Below, piece by piece: positions 8,165-14,619 of a DNA stretch of 31,493 bases (its first letter is position 1; the number at the start of each line of letters is the position of its first letter). The notes beneath the pieces are model-generated. The model worked only from the letters and a program-made list of their open reading frames with translations, was not told the origin of the DNA and searched no databases. The translations under genes were made by a program, and so were the position numbers. The stretch covers positions 1 to 31,493 of the forward strand of contig JANLGZ010000083.1 of the NCBI GenBank assembly GCA_024653905.1, given 5' to 3'. The DNA is from an archaeon (lineage in GTDB: Archaea; Iainarchaeota; Iainarchaeia; Iainarchaeales; Iainarchaeaceae).

Positions 8165-8713
8165 ATGGGTTTTGTTTTGTTGGGGAATGCAATACTATTT
8201 GGCATTACAATGAAAATAGCCGATCTCCATAATGAGCATGGATTTAAGGCATTCAATGGAAGCGGCATACTGTTCGGCATATTGTGGGGTCTTTCAGGTG
8301 CAGTGCTTGTGCTTAGTGACCAGTTACTGGCAAATATTATTATGGCAATGAACATTGCTTTTGTGACAAGGATGAGATTAGATTATTTCAATCACACTTT
8401 GGCCGCCAGTATAATTATTCTGACCTTTGCACTAACCCAAAAAACCATGCCTGCAATCCTGATTAGTTTTTATCTCGCCTTTGCAGTGTTCGGCGGAATA
8501 AAGGATTTTCTTGATGATGGTATAAAATCAAAAAATATTGCAGGAAAAATAAGCGAAACAATGTGGTACTATCCTGTTTCCGGATTAGTGTTTGGATTTT
8601 TCTTCGGAAATTTTACTCCGTTTATAGTACTGTCCCTTTACACCATTGCCTATGACACAATAAAATTGGGTTATGAATCCATTAAAACAGAGGAAAAAAA
8701 CAATGCTTCTTGA
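8165..8713 (+). CDS. Polytopic membrane protein of unknown function (first of three)
   Basis: The 182-residue protein is mostly hydrophobic and shows about five or six membrane segments (for example around residues 1-16, 32-52, 57-70, 79-92, 97-112 and 140-170). Polar charged stretches, ADLHNEHG near residue 20 and DDGIKSKN near 120, probably lie in loops. I do not recognise the family; no NDxxD prenyltransferase motif or transporter signature is evident. The ATG at 8165 is chosen because it follows a short GTGATG element and because the nearby ATG at 8158 is out of frame. It overlaps the next gene by 11 bases, so the two are probably translated together, downstream of a promoter with Lrp-type dyads. 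Confidence 0.75.
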   Translation: MGFVLLGNAILFGITMKIADLHNEHGFKAFNGSGILFGILWGLSGAVLVLSDQLLANIIMAMNIAFVTRMRLDYFNHTLAASIIILTFALTQKTMPAILISFYLAFAVFGGIKDFLDDGIKSKNIAGKISETMWYYPVSGLVFGFFFGNFTPFIVLSLYTIAYDTIKLGYESIKTEEKNNAS

Positions 8714-9062
8714 GGCTTTAGGTGAACTTGCTAAGTTCAATTTCGGCTGGTTTGTAGACCTTGCAACAGAAAATCTGTTCATGACTTTTGCACTTCTTGC
8801 AACATTTTACATTTTTCTTGAAGGCCAAAATTTCATTAAAGGTTCAATAATTATTTTCATAACTTTTTTCGCATTCTTTGATTTCGAAACAGTTTTAGGA
8901 ATTCCGTTTTTCACTGGAAAATTCTTCGTAATTTATTATGCTACAAAACTCGGGGTTCTTGCACTTGCAGAAACTAATAATTTCCTCAAAAAAAGGTTGT
9001 TGTTCATTAATGAACTTCAGTTTTACGGGGCTTTTGTTGTTTCGCTTTTGTTTTTCAGGTGA
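8703..9062 (+). CDS. Small membrane protein of unknown function (second of three)
   Basis: From the ATG at 8703 the protein has 119 residues. An earlier in-frame ATG at 8673 would overlap the previous gene by 41 bases and add a charged, non-homologous-looking N-terminus, so 8703 is preferred. Three or four hydrophobic segments are visible (about residues 24-42, 47-60, 70-85 and 105-119). The rest is short and slightly charged. No family is recognised. Overlap with genes on both sides marks it as a member of one operon and argues that it is real despite its size. Confidence 0.7.
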   Translation: MLLEALGELAKFNFGWFVDLATENLFMTFALLATFYIFLEGQNFIKGSIIIFITFFAFFDFETVLGIPFFTGKFFVIYYATKLGVLALAETNNFLKKRLLFINELQFYGAFVVSLLFFR

Positions 9063-9241
9063 TGAAAATGAGTTTATTGCAAAATTTAGGAATAGCATTA
9101 AAAATTTTTATTATTTTTTATATAGGAATATTTATTCTCTCTGCAACAGGAATCGGACTTAGCAAATGGGCTTTCTCTTACACAGGATTAACAGCAATAT
9201 TTTTTCTTGCAGTATCTTATTCATTTTATTTCAAGCTTTAG
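9059..9241 (+). CDS. Very small membrane protein (third of three)
   Basis: A 60-codon frame starting with GTG at 9059, overlapping the previous stop as GTGA; an in-frame ATG at 9062 is an equally good start. It encodes two hydrophobic helices (about residues 10-28 and 38-58) separated by a short polar turn. The 4-base overlap matches the style of other operons in this window, which supports it as a genuine gene. No function can be assigned. Confidence 0.6.
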   Translation: MMKMSLLQNLGIALKIFIIFYIGIFILSATGIGLSKWAFSYTGLTAIFFLAVSYSFYFKL

Positions 9242-9258
9242 GAAAACCAGGGTAAAAT

Positions 9259-9302
9259 TATTATTTTAATTATTTTAATTATTTTAATTATTTTAATTAT
9301 TT
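9259..9302. repeat. 9-bp tandem repeat (AATTATTTT unit, about five copies)
   Basis: Period-9 copies of AATTATTTT run from 9259 to 9302; the first copy has one changed base and the last ends in G. The array lies between convergent genes and its final unit forms the leuD stop codon. T-runs occur on the plus strand and A-runs on the other, so it may also help end transcription of the membrane-protein operon. Confidence 0.85.
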
Positions 9303-9902
9303 GAATTCGTTCAAATAAGGTATTTTTTGAACTTTTTCTTTTGTTTTATCAAGAGCATTCACAAGCATTCCGAGGGTATCCCATGAACCTGCAATCAAAC
9401 TTTTACGGCGTTCATTTGAAAGTTCCGCATCAATAGAAAAATCTCCAAAAAAAACCTTTTTTCGGAAAACATTAACATTAATCTTTGCTTCAGGGTTTCC
9501 CTCTGCAAAATCCTGCAAAACAGTAACATCATCTGCTTTTGCGATTACACATGGAACTCCAAGCATCTGACAGTTGCCTGCAAAAATTTCAGCAAAGCTT
9601 TCTCCAACTATTGCTTTAATCCCCCACCTAATCAGGGATTGAGGCGCATGTTCTCTGGAGGAACCACAACCAAAATTTTTATTCACAATTAAAATACTTG
9701 CCCCTTGATGTTTTGGGTTATTGAAAGAATGTTCTTTTTCTTTTTTGTTTTCATCAAACCGTGCATCATAAAACGCATATTTTCCCAACTCATCAAAAGT
9801 AATTGTTCTCATAAATCTGGCAGGAATAATCCTATCAGTATCAATATCATTTCCTTTAACAGAAATTCCTTTTCCCACTACTTGGTTTATTTGAGCCATC
9901 AC
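9297..9902 (-). CDS. leuD: 3-isopropylmalate (or citramalate) dehydratase small subunit
   Basis: Forms the swivelling domain of the heterodimeric Fe-S isomerase that interconverts 2- and 3-isopropylmalate, or the citramalate equivalents. Diagnostic motifs are GNDIDTDRIIPARF near residue 20 and NFGCGSSREHAPQSL near residue 75. At 201 residues it matches the bacterial LeuD length rather than the shorter (about 165 residue) archaeal form. The start is ATG-ATG at 9902. It follows leuC in the same direction, separated by 85 bases of hairpin-rich sequence. The stop codon lies in the 9-bp tandem repeat. Confidence 0.95.
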   Translation of the reverse strand: MMAQINQVVGKGISVKGNDIDTDRIIPARFMRTITFDELGKYAFYDARFDENKKEKEHSFNNPKHQGASILIVNKNFGCGSSREHAPQSLIRWGIKAIVGESFAEIFAGNCQMLGVPCVIAKADDVTVLQDFAEGNPEAKINVNVFRKKVFFGDFSIDAELSNERRKSLIAGSWDTLGMLVNALDKTKEKVQKIPYLNEFK

Positions 9903-9926
9903 ATCATACCCCTAACATCAGTAACA

Positions 9927-9987
9927 CAACAGTTTCGGCTGTTGGGTGCGATAACCCAGTTGCACTGGGCTTGGCTCACTGCGTTCG
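9927..9987. repeat. GC-rich hairpin cluster between leuC and leuD
   Basis: Contains CAACAG-TTTCGG-CTGTTG (9927-9944) and CCCAG-TTGCA-CTGGG (9955-9969), with an alternative TGGGT/ACCCA pairing between them and a GC-rich tail GCTCACTGCGTTCGCT reaching the leuC stop. It is far richer in GC than its surroundings. It could be a REP-like element, an intercistronic RNA-processing or attenuation structure, or a mobile-element scar. Confidence 0.6.
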
Positions 9988-11394
9988 CTATAAATATAAG
10001 TAATCCCTCACATCAACAACTTTTCCGTTAATTGCTGCCGCTGCAACCATTGCCGGACTCATTAAAAGAGTCCTTCCTGTTATTGAACCCTGCCTTCCTT
10101 TAAAATTTCTATTAGATGAAGAAGCACTTATTTGATTTCCTTTTAATTTATCAGGATTCATTGCAAGACACATTGAACAGCCGGCTTCACGCCACTCAAA
10201 ACCTGCATCTGAGAAAATTTTATTCAAACCTTCTTTTTCAGCCTGCAATTTAACCTGCTGTGAACCCGGAACAACCAGTGCTTTTACATTTCCCGCAACT
10301 TTTTTGCCTTCGACTATTTTTGCTGCTTCTCTCAAATCAGAAATACGCGAGTTTGTACAAGAACCAATAAATGCAACATCTATTTTTGTTCCAACTATAG
10401 GCTGGCCTGCTTTAAAGCCCATGTGTTCAAGAGCCTCTTCTGCAGTTTGTACTTGATCATCAGCCAAATCTTTTGGAGTTGGAATGTTTTCAGAAACACC
10501 AAGAGCTTGCTCTGGATTAATCCCCCAGGTTATCATTGGTTCTAACTTTGAAACATTTAATTTAAAAATATCATCAAAGGAAGCATTTGAATTTGAAGCG
10601 AGTTGTTTCCACCATTTGGATGCCTTCTCAAATGCTCCTCCTTTTGGAGAGAATTCTTTTCCTTTCAAATAATCAATTGTTTTTTCATCAGGATTAACAT
10701 ACCCTGCTCTTGCACCGCCCTCAATACTCATGTTACAAACTGACATTCTTTCTTCTATGCTCATGTTTTCAAAAGTTTGACCTGCAAATTCATAAGCATA
10801 ACCTATGCCTCCTTTGACGCCTAATTGTTCAATTATTTTTAGTATAACATCTTTTGAATAAACGCCTTTTCCAAGAGAACCTGTTACTTCTATTTTCCGC
10901 ACCTTTGGTTTTGAAATAGAAATGCATTGTGAAGCCAAAACATCCCTGACCTGTGAAGTTCCTATTCCGAAAGCTATTGCTCCAAAAGCACCATGAGTAG
11001 AAGTATGCGAATCTCCGCAGGCTATTGTCATTCCGGGTTGTGTAAGACCAAGTTCGGGACCGATTACATGAACTATACCCTGCTTTCCTGATTCAGGACC
11101 ATAAAAGCGGATTCCAAATTCTTTTGAGTTTTTTTCTATTTCACTTATCATTTCCTCTGCAAGAGAGTCCTCAAAAGGTCTTTTTTGCGAAACGGTTGGA
11201 ATTATGTGATCAACTGTAGCTACTGTTCTTTTTGGAAAAGCAACTTTGAGATTTTTTTCCCTTATCATTGCAAAAGCCTGAGGGCTTGTAACTTCATGAA
11301 TTAAGTGCAGTCCGATGAATAACTGAGACTCTCCATTAGGAAGCTTCTGAACTTCGTGCAATTGCCATACTTTGTTGAATAAATTATCACTCAT
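9988..11394 (-). CDS. leuC: 3-isopropylmalate (or citramalate) dehydratase large subunit
   Basis: Aconitase-superfamily catalytic subunit carrying the 4Fe-4S cluster. Seen are HLIHEVTSPQAF near the N-terminus, ACGDSHTSTHGAFGA, the first cluster Cys in FIGSCTNSR and the other two in EAGCSMCLAMNPD. An upstream ATG at 11439 is in frame, but the 15 residues it adds have no counterpart in LeuC. The ATG at 11394 (MSDNLFNKVWQLHEV) aligns with the usual start and gives 468 residues, the bacterial LeuC length. It is transcribed ahead of leuD. With the LeuA-like gene at 21689-23206 it supplies leucine or citramalate-route isoleucine synthesis; leuB is not in this window. Confidence 0.95.
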   Translation of the reverse strand: MSDNLFNKVWQLHEVQKLPNGESQLFIGLHLIHEVTSPQAFAMIREKNLKVAFPKRTVATVDHIIPTVSQKRPFEDSLAEEMISEIEKNSKEFGIRFYGPESGKQGIVHVIGPELGLTQPGMTIACGDSHTSTHGAFGAIAFGIGTSQVRDVLASQCISISKPKVRKIEVTGSLGKGVYSKDVILKIIEQLGVKGGIGYAYEFAGQTFENMSIEERMSVCNMSIEGGARAGYVNPDEKTIDYLKGKEFSPKGGAFEKASKWWKQLASNSNASFDDIFKLNVSKLEPMITWGINPEQALGVSENIPTPKDLADDQVQTAEEALEHMGFKAGQPIVGTKIDVAFIGSCTNSRISDLREAAKIVEGKKVAGNVKALVVPGSQQVKLQAEKEGLNKIFSDAGFEWREAGCSMCLAMNPDKLKGNQISASSSNRNFKGRQGSITGRTLLMSPAMVAAAAINGKVVDVRDYLYL

Positions 11395-11510
11395 ATAATC
11401 CACTGATTTAGGGATGGTTAGGTTTAAAATATTAAACAATGAAAATACAGAAATTTTTAATTAACACTCTTTAATACACTATTTTTCATTTTTTTTAACA
11501 GAGCAGGTTA

Positions 11511-11555
11511 TTTAAATAAAAGTATTGTTCTTAGTAAATAAAATTCTAAAGGGGG
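11511..11555 (+). promoter_or_regulatory. TATA box and ribosome binding site of the cupredoxin gene
   Basis: TTTAAATA at 11511-11518 predicts transcription start near 11541. A G-rich AAAGGGGG (11548-11555) precedes the ATG at 11565 by nine bases and can serve as a Shine-Dalgarno site. This gene therefore has a short leader, unlike the leaderless genes nearby. Confidence 0.55.
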
Positions 11556-11564
11556 TTTTTTAAC

Positions 11565-12077
11565 ATGAAATACACCGCTGTATTAATTTCGACTGCACTC
11601 ATAACAATGGTGATTCTTTCAGGATGCGCCAATCAGACTGCTTCAAAAGTTTCTGAAAATACGACGAACCAGAATAATGCAACCCAAAACAATGAATTTA
11701 TGGAAGACGCCACGGATAACCATATGGATGATTCAATGGAAGACGGAGACATGATGAAAGAGAATAACATTATTATATACACGGATGCAGGATTTGCACC
11801 CAACCCTCTTACAATAAAAACAGGGGACTCAGTTACGTGGATAAATAATTCAAGTATGGATATGTGGCCTGCCACAGCAATGCACCCAACACACACAGCA
11901 TATCCCGGTTCTGGCATACAGAAATGCGGAACTGATGAGGAACCCGGAATATTTGATGCATGCAGAGGAATTGCTCCAGGAGAAAGCTACACATTCACCT
12001 TCAATGAAACAGGCGAATGGGCATACCATGACCACCTCACTCCGTCAAATTTCGGAAAAATTATTGCGGAATCTTAA
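11565..12077 (+). CDS. Cupredoxin-fold lipoprotein lacking the usual copper-ligand Cys loop
   Basis: Residues 1-20 form a signal peptide ending in a lipobox (ILSGC, C21), so the protein is probably anchored outside the membrane. Residues 22-66 are a flexible Asn/Asp/Met-rich linker. Residues 67-170 are a plastocyanin-like domain: FAPNPLTIKTGDSVTWIN, then WPATAMHPTH with H107/H110, and GEWAYHDHLTPSNFGKI with H155/H157. In plastocyanin the last loop holds Cys-His-Met ligands; here it reads YHDHLTP, so a normal blue-copper site is unlikely, although His residues could bind copper. C121 and C133 may form a disulfide. It could carry electrons, store copper or act in stress defence. Confidence 0.85.
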   Translation: MKYTAVLISTALITMVILSGCANQTASKVSENTTNQNNATQNNEFMEDATDNHMDDSMEDGDMMKENNIIIYTDAGFAPNPLTIKTGDSVTWINNSSMDMWPATAMHPTHTAYPGSGIQKCGTDEEPGIFDACRGIAPGESYTFTFNETGEWAYHDHLTPSNFGKIIAES

Positions 12078-12120
12078 ATACCGAAAAACCGCAGCTAAAT
12101 CCTGAAATAATGAGCCTTGC

Positions 12121-12158
12121 AGGGGATAAAAAAATCCTCTTGTATTTTCTTTTTTTTA
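12121..12158 (+). terminator. Hairpin and T-run after the cupredoxin gene
   Basis: AGGGGAT-AAAAAA-ATCCTCT pairs over seven positions with one G-T wobble (12121-12140) and is followed by a T-rich tract through 12158. It ends the cupredoxin transcript just before the convergent regulator gene. Confidence 0.6.
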
Positions 12159-12536
12159 TGAAATGATAAGTTTTGCAAAATCTATTTTCTTATGGATACT
12201 GAATTCATTGGCCAGTTCTTTGATTTTTTTAGCGTTCCCTTTTGCGATAAAAATTTCAAGACATTTTCCGTTGGACAGATGATTGTGCATTTGTGTTTTA
12301 ATTACTTCATTATGCTTATGCCTTATTTTAGAAACTACTTCATTTTCTTCAGAATGACTAACCACTACTAATGCATCAATATTTCCCTTAAGTCCTGAAC
12401 GCTGATTCATTTCATCAGTCAAAAGCATTAACCCTGCACGAACAACTTCGCTTCTTCCTGAAAACCCGAATTCTTTTTCTATACTTTCAATTTTTGATAA
12501 CAATTCATCTGTTATTGAAACACTCATTATAGTCAT
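12156..12536 (-). CDS. nikR: NikR-type metal-responsive ribbon-helix-helix regulator
   Basis: The N-terminus (about 1-48) is a ribbon-helix-helix DNA-binding domain: SVSITDELLSKIES, GRSEVVRAGL. The C-terminal ACT-like domain has H73, H84, H86 and C92 at exactly the spacing of the E. coli NikR high-affinity nickel ligands H76, H87, H89 and C95, within QMHNHLSNGKCLEIF. It should therefore sense nickel or a similar divalent metal. The start may be ATG 12536 or the in-frame ATG at 12527, which suits the TATA position slightly better. It is divergent from a ZIP transporter gene, with a palindromic operator between them, so it probably represses that transporter and itself. Confidence 0.9.
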   Translation of the reverse strand: MTIMSVSITDELLSKIESIEKEFGFSGRSEVVRAGLMLLTDEMNQRSGLKGNIDALVVVSHSEENEVVSKIRHKHNEVIKTQMHNHLSNGKCLEIFIAKGNAKKIKELANEFSIHKKIDFAKLIIS

Positions 12537-12550
12537 TTTTTCACCGACTT

Positions 12551-12606
12551 AATAATTATAAAGAAATACCTAAACAAAGTTATTAACAATTAGGTTTATA
12601 ATTATT
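12551..12606. promoter_or_regulatory. Mirrored TATA boxes flanking a 6-16-6 dyad (probable NikR operator)
   Basis: A perfect 12-bp inverted repeat, AATAATTATAAA (12551-12562) and TTTATAATTATT (12595-12606), supplies one TATA box for each of the divergent genes. Between them ACCTAA (12568-12573) and TTAGGT (12590-12595) form a dyad with a 16-base spacer. This is the same geometry as the E. coli NikR site GTATGA-N16-TCATAC. A direct repeat TTATTAACWATTAG occurs at 12580 and 12602. The TATA centre is about 26 bases from the ZIP start, implying a leaderless transcript. Confidence 0.7.
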
Positions 12607-12624
12607 AACTATTAGTTTTCAATA

Positions 12625-13374
12625 ATGTTAGAAACATGGTTATATGCCCTTGTAAGTGTGATAATTGTAAGTTTAATTTCACTCATTGGACTGGCAACAA
12701 TATCAATCAACACTGAATCATTCAAAAAATATGTACATTATTTAGTAAGCTTTTCTGCAGGCGCCTTAATGGGAGATGCGTTTATTCATCTTCTGCCAGA
12801 AGCAGTAAAAGACCATGGTTTTGGCATAGAAATTTCGGCATACATTCTTTTTGGAATACTGCTTTTTTTTATAATTGAAAAGTTTATCAGATGGAGACAC
12901 TGCCACGTGCCTACTTCAGAACAGCACCCTCACCCTGTTGCAATCATTAATCTTATCGGAGATGCAGTACACAACTTTATTGATGGTCTTATTATAGGTG
13001 CAAGCTATGCAGTCAGCATACCAGTTGGAATAGCAACTACTGTAGCAGTTATATTGCATGAGATTCCGCAGGAAATAGGGGACTTTGGAATTCTCATTCA
13101 TGCGGGCTTTTCCAGAAAAAAAGCACTTGTCACTAATTTTTTGTCCGCACTCACCGCAGTTCTTGGAACAATTGTTGCACTCACGCTCACTTCATATGTG
13201 GAAAACATAAGCCTTTTTCTGGTACCTTTCGGTGCAGGAGTATTCATTTACATTTCAGGTTCCGACCTGATTCCTGAACTTCACAAGAATGACGGGCAGT
13301 TAGATTCTTTCATAGAGCTCATTTTCTTTATTATGGGAATAGTAATCATGGCATCATTGCTTCTCCTAGAATGA
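12625..13374 (+). CDS. ZIP-family divalent metal transporter
   Basis: A 249-residue integral membrane protein with about eight helices. The two signature helices are present: NLIGDAVHNFIDGLIIGASY at 109-128 (ligands H116, N117, D120) and ILHEIPQEIGDFGIL at 143-157 (H145, E146, E150). The loop before the fourth helix is His-rich (RHCHVPTSEQHPHP, 91-104), as in many ZIP importers. It should move zinc, or another divalent ion such as nickel or iron, into the cytoplasm. The neighbouring NikR-type regulator and shared operator suggest metal-dependent repression; nickel or cobalt is therefore a possible substrate. Confidence 0.93.
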   Translation: MLETWLYALVSVIIVSLISLIGLATISINTESFKKYVHYLVSFSAGALMGDAFIHLLPEAVKDHGFGIEISAYILFGILLFFIIEKFIRWRHCHVPTSEQHPHPVAIINLIGDAVHNFIDGLIIGASYAVSIPVGIATTVAVILHEIPQEIGDFGILIHAGFSRKKALVTNFLSALTAVLGTIVALTLTSYVENISLFLVPFGAGVFIYISGSDLIPELHKNDGQLDSFIELIFFIMGIVIMASLLLLE

Positions 13375-13491
13375 ATTCTATGAAAACATTTTCAGAAAAA
13401 AACACGGATATTGCTTGAAAAAAACCACTATTTTTTTTATTATCAGTTGCATGACCATTTCACCAATTTATAACCCTGCATAAATAGGAAA

Positions 13492-13499
13492 ATTTAAAT
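13492..13499 (+). promoter_or_regulatory. TATA box for a leaderless acetyltransferase gene
   Basis: ATTTAAAT is centred about 27 bases before the ATG at 13523, the normal archaeal distance to a transcription start. No Shine-Dalgarno sequence precedes the start, so the mRNA probably begins at or next to the ATG. Confidence 0.55.
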
Positions 13500-13522
13500 T
13501 TACTAAAGGCATTCTTAAGTTT

Positions 13523-14014
13523 ATGCAACTTGAACATCCTGTCATAAAATTAATCCCTTTATTTGGAAAAATGTCTTCAGGAAGCAGGTTAACCCTTGGA
13601 CTTCTTAAGGACATTTATCCGGAAAAGGGGCGCTATGATGAGTATATTTCAGGCCATGAAACCAGAATATCAATCTTCAAGGATCATATTCTAGGAAGAC
13701 GCTGGTTTGCTATAGAAAATGGAGCAAAGGAAATTGTTGGAGGAATTGCAATCTGGCCAGAGAAGAACGATGGCTGGGTTGGCCGTCTTTACATTCCAGA
13801 CAAATTTAGAAATCAAGGTTATGCAAGCGCTGCAATTTCAGAATTGGAAAGGCATGCGAAAAATCTTGGAATTAAAACCCTGCATGCATTTATTGGTCAT
13901 GGCAACGAACCATCTATTACAACATTCAAAAAAGCTGGCTTTAATGTTAATGAAAAGTTGCATCACCGTGCGGAAGGCAAGGGCGTGATTTTTTCACGAA
14001 TACTAAAGCATTAA
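13523..14014 (+). CDS. GNAT-family N-acetyltransferase
   Basis: The 163-residue protein has the GNAT order of elements: a strand IVGGIAIWPE near 71-80, a strand GWVGRLYIPDKFR, then the acetyl-CoA pyrophosphate-binding loop RNQGYASAAI at 96-105. Further on come the ISELERHAKNLGIKTLHAFIG segment and the closing NEPSITTFKKAGF, typical of motif B. The first 60 residues probably bind the acceptor, which cannot be predicted. It has its own leaderless promoter, and the next gene follows after 44 bases with a possible separate promoter. Confidence 0.85.
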   Translation: MQLEHPVIKLIPLFGKMSSGSRLTLGLLKDIYPEKGRYDEYISGHETRISIFKDHILGRRWFAIENGAKEIVGGIAIWPEKNDGWVGRLYIPDKFRNQGYASAAISELERHAKNLGIKTLHAFIGHGNEPSITTFKKAGFNVNEKLHHRAEGKGVIFSRILKH

Positions 14015-14058
14015 CCAAAACGCTTTGCATAAAAAGATTAGCATAGTTAAAAATTACC

Positions 14059-14619
14059 ATGACACTTACCCAATCAAGATATAATGTTTTGAGAAAAGGC
14101 AATGTTGCTCCGGCATTCGACCTAATTGGTGTTGACAACAAAAAGCACTCTCTTTTACAGTACACGGGGAAAAAGGCATATCTGGTTATTTTCATGTGTA
14201 ATCACTGCCCTTATGTGGTTCCGAAATTCAGGTATATAAAAGAGCTATTTGAAAAATATGAAAGCAAAGGTTTGGCTATGTTCGGTATTAACAGCAATGA
14301 TACCGAGGCTTATGGCGAAGATGATATGGCACACATGAAAAAATATTATAATGCACAGAAATTTAGGTTTTATTATTTGTTAGATGAAACACAGGAAACT
14401 GCAAAAAAGTACGGGGCAACTTGTACGCCTGACCCATTCCTATTTGATTCTGAAAAGAAACTTGTGTATCATGGAAAAATAGATGATGCACATATGAAAA
14501 CCCATGAAGAAGCAAAAACTAATGAATTAGAAGAAGCAATCCAACAAGTTCTTGAAGGAAAAGAAGTAACAGTAAAAGAAGAACCTTCAATGGGATGTAA
14601 TATTAAGTGGAAAAACTAA
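14059..14619 (+). CDS. Thioredoxin-fold redoxin (AhpC/TSA-like) with CNHC active site
   Basis: A 186-residue cytoplasmic protein of the peroxiredoxin/TlpA-like redoxin group. The redox motif C47-N-H-C50 lies in FMCNHCPYVVPKFRYIKEL. The later GATCTPDPFLFD carries the cis-Pro region, and a conserved C-terminal PSMGCNIKWK holds a further Cys (C180). No signal peptide is present. Enzymes of this group are usually annotated as thioredoxin-family or peroxidase-like proteins; the natural partner is not known. Its stop codon overlaps the carB stop on the other strand. Confidence 0.88.
   Translation: MTLTQSRYNVLRKGNVAPAFDLIGVDNKKHSLLQYTGKKAYLVIFMCNHCPYVVPKFRYIKELFEKYESKGLAMFGINSNDTEAYGEDDMAHMKKYYNAQKFRFYYLLDETQETAKKYGATCTPDPFLFDSEKKLVYHGKIDDAHMKTHEEAKTNELEEAIQQVLEGKEVTVKEEPSMGCNIKWKN

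Noticed and set aside
9903..9987. Possible tRNA or small stable RNA in the GC-rich leuC-leuD gap
   Set aside because: No cloverleaf could be drawn: there is no acceptor stem or T-loop in the right place, only short local hairpins.
11395..11439. N-terminal extension of leuC from an upstream ATG
   Set aside because: The 15 extra residues have no match in LeuC, and the ATG at 11394 aligns with the family start.
12111..12167. 18-codon ORF after the cupredoxin gene (MSLAGDKKILLYFLFFMK)
   Set aside because: It is made of the terminator hairpin and its T-run and overlaps the convergent regulator gene; no promoter or ribosome binding site.
13381..13394. TGAAAA-CA-TTTTCA palindrome after the ZIP gene
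   Set aside because: A two-base loop and AT-only arms make it weak; termination more likely uses the T-run at about 13430-13440.
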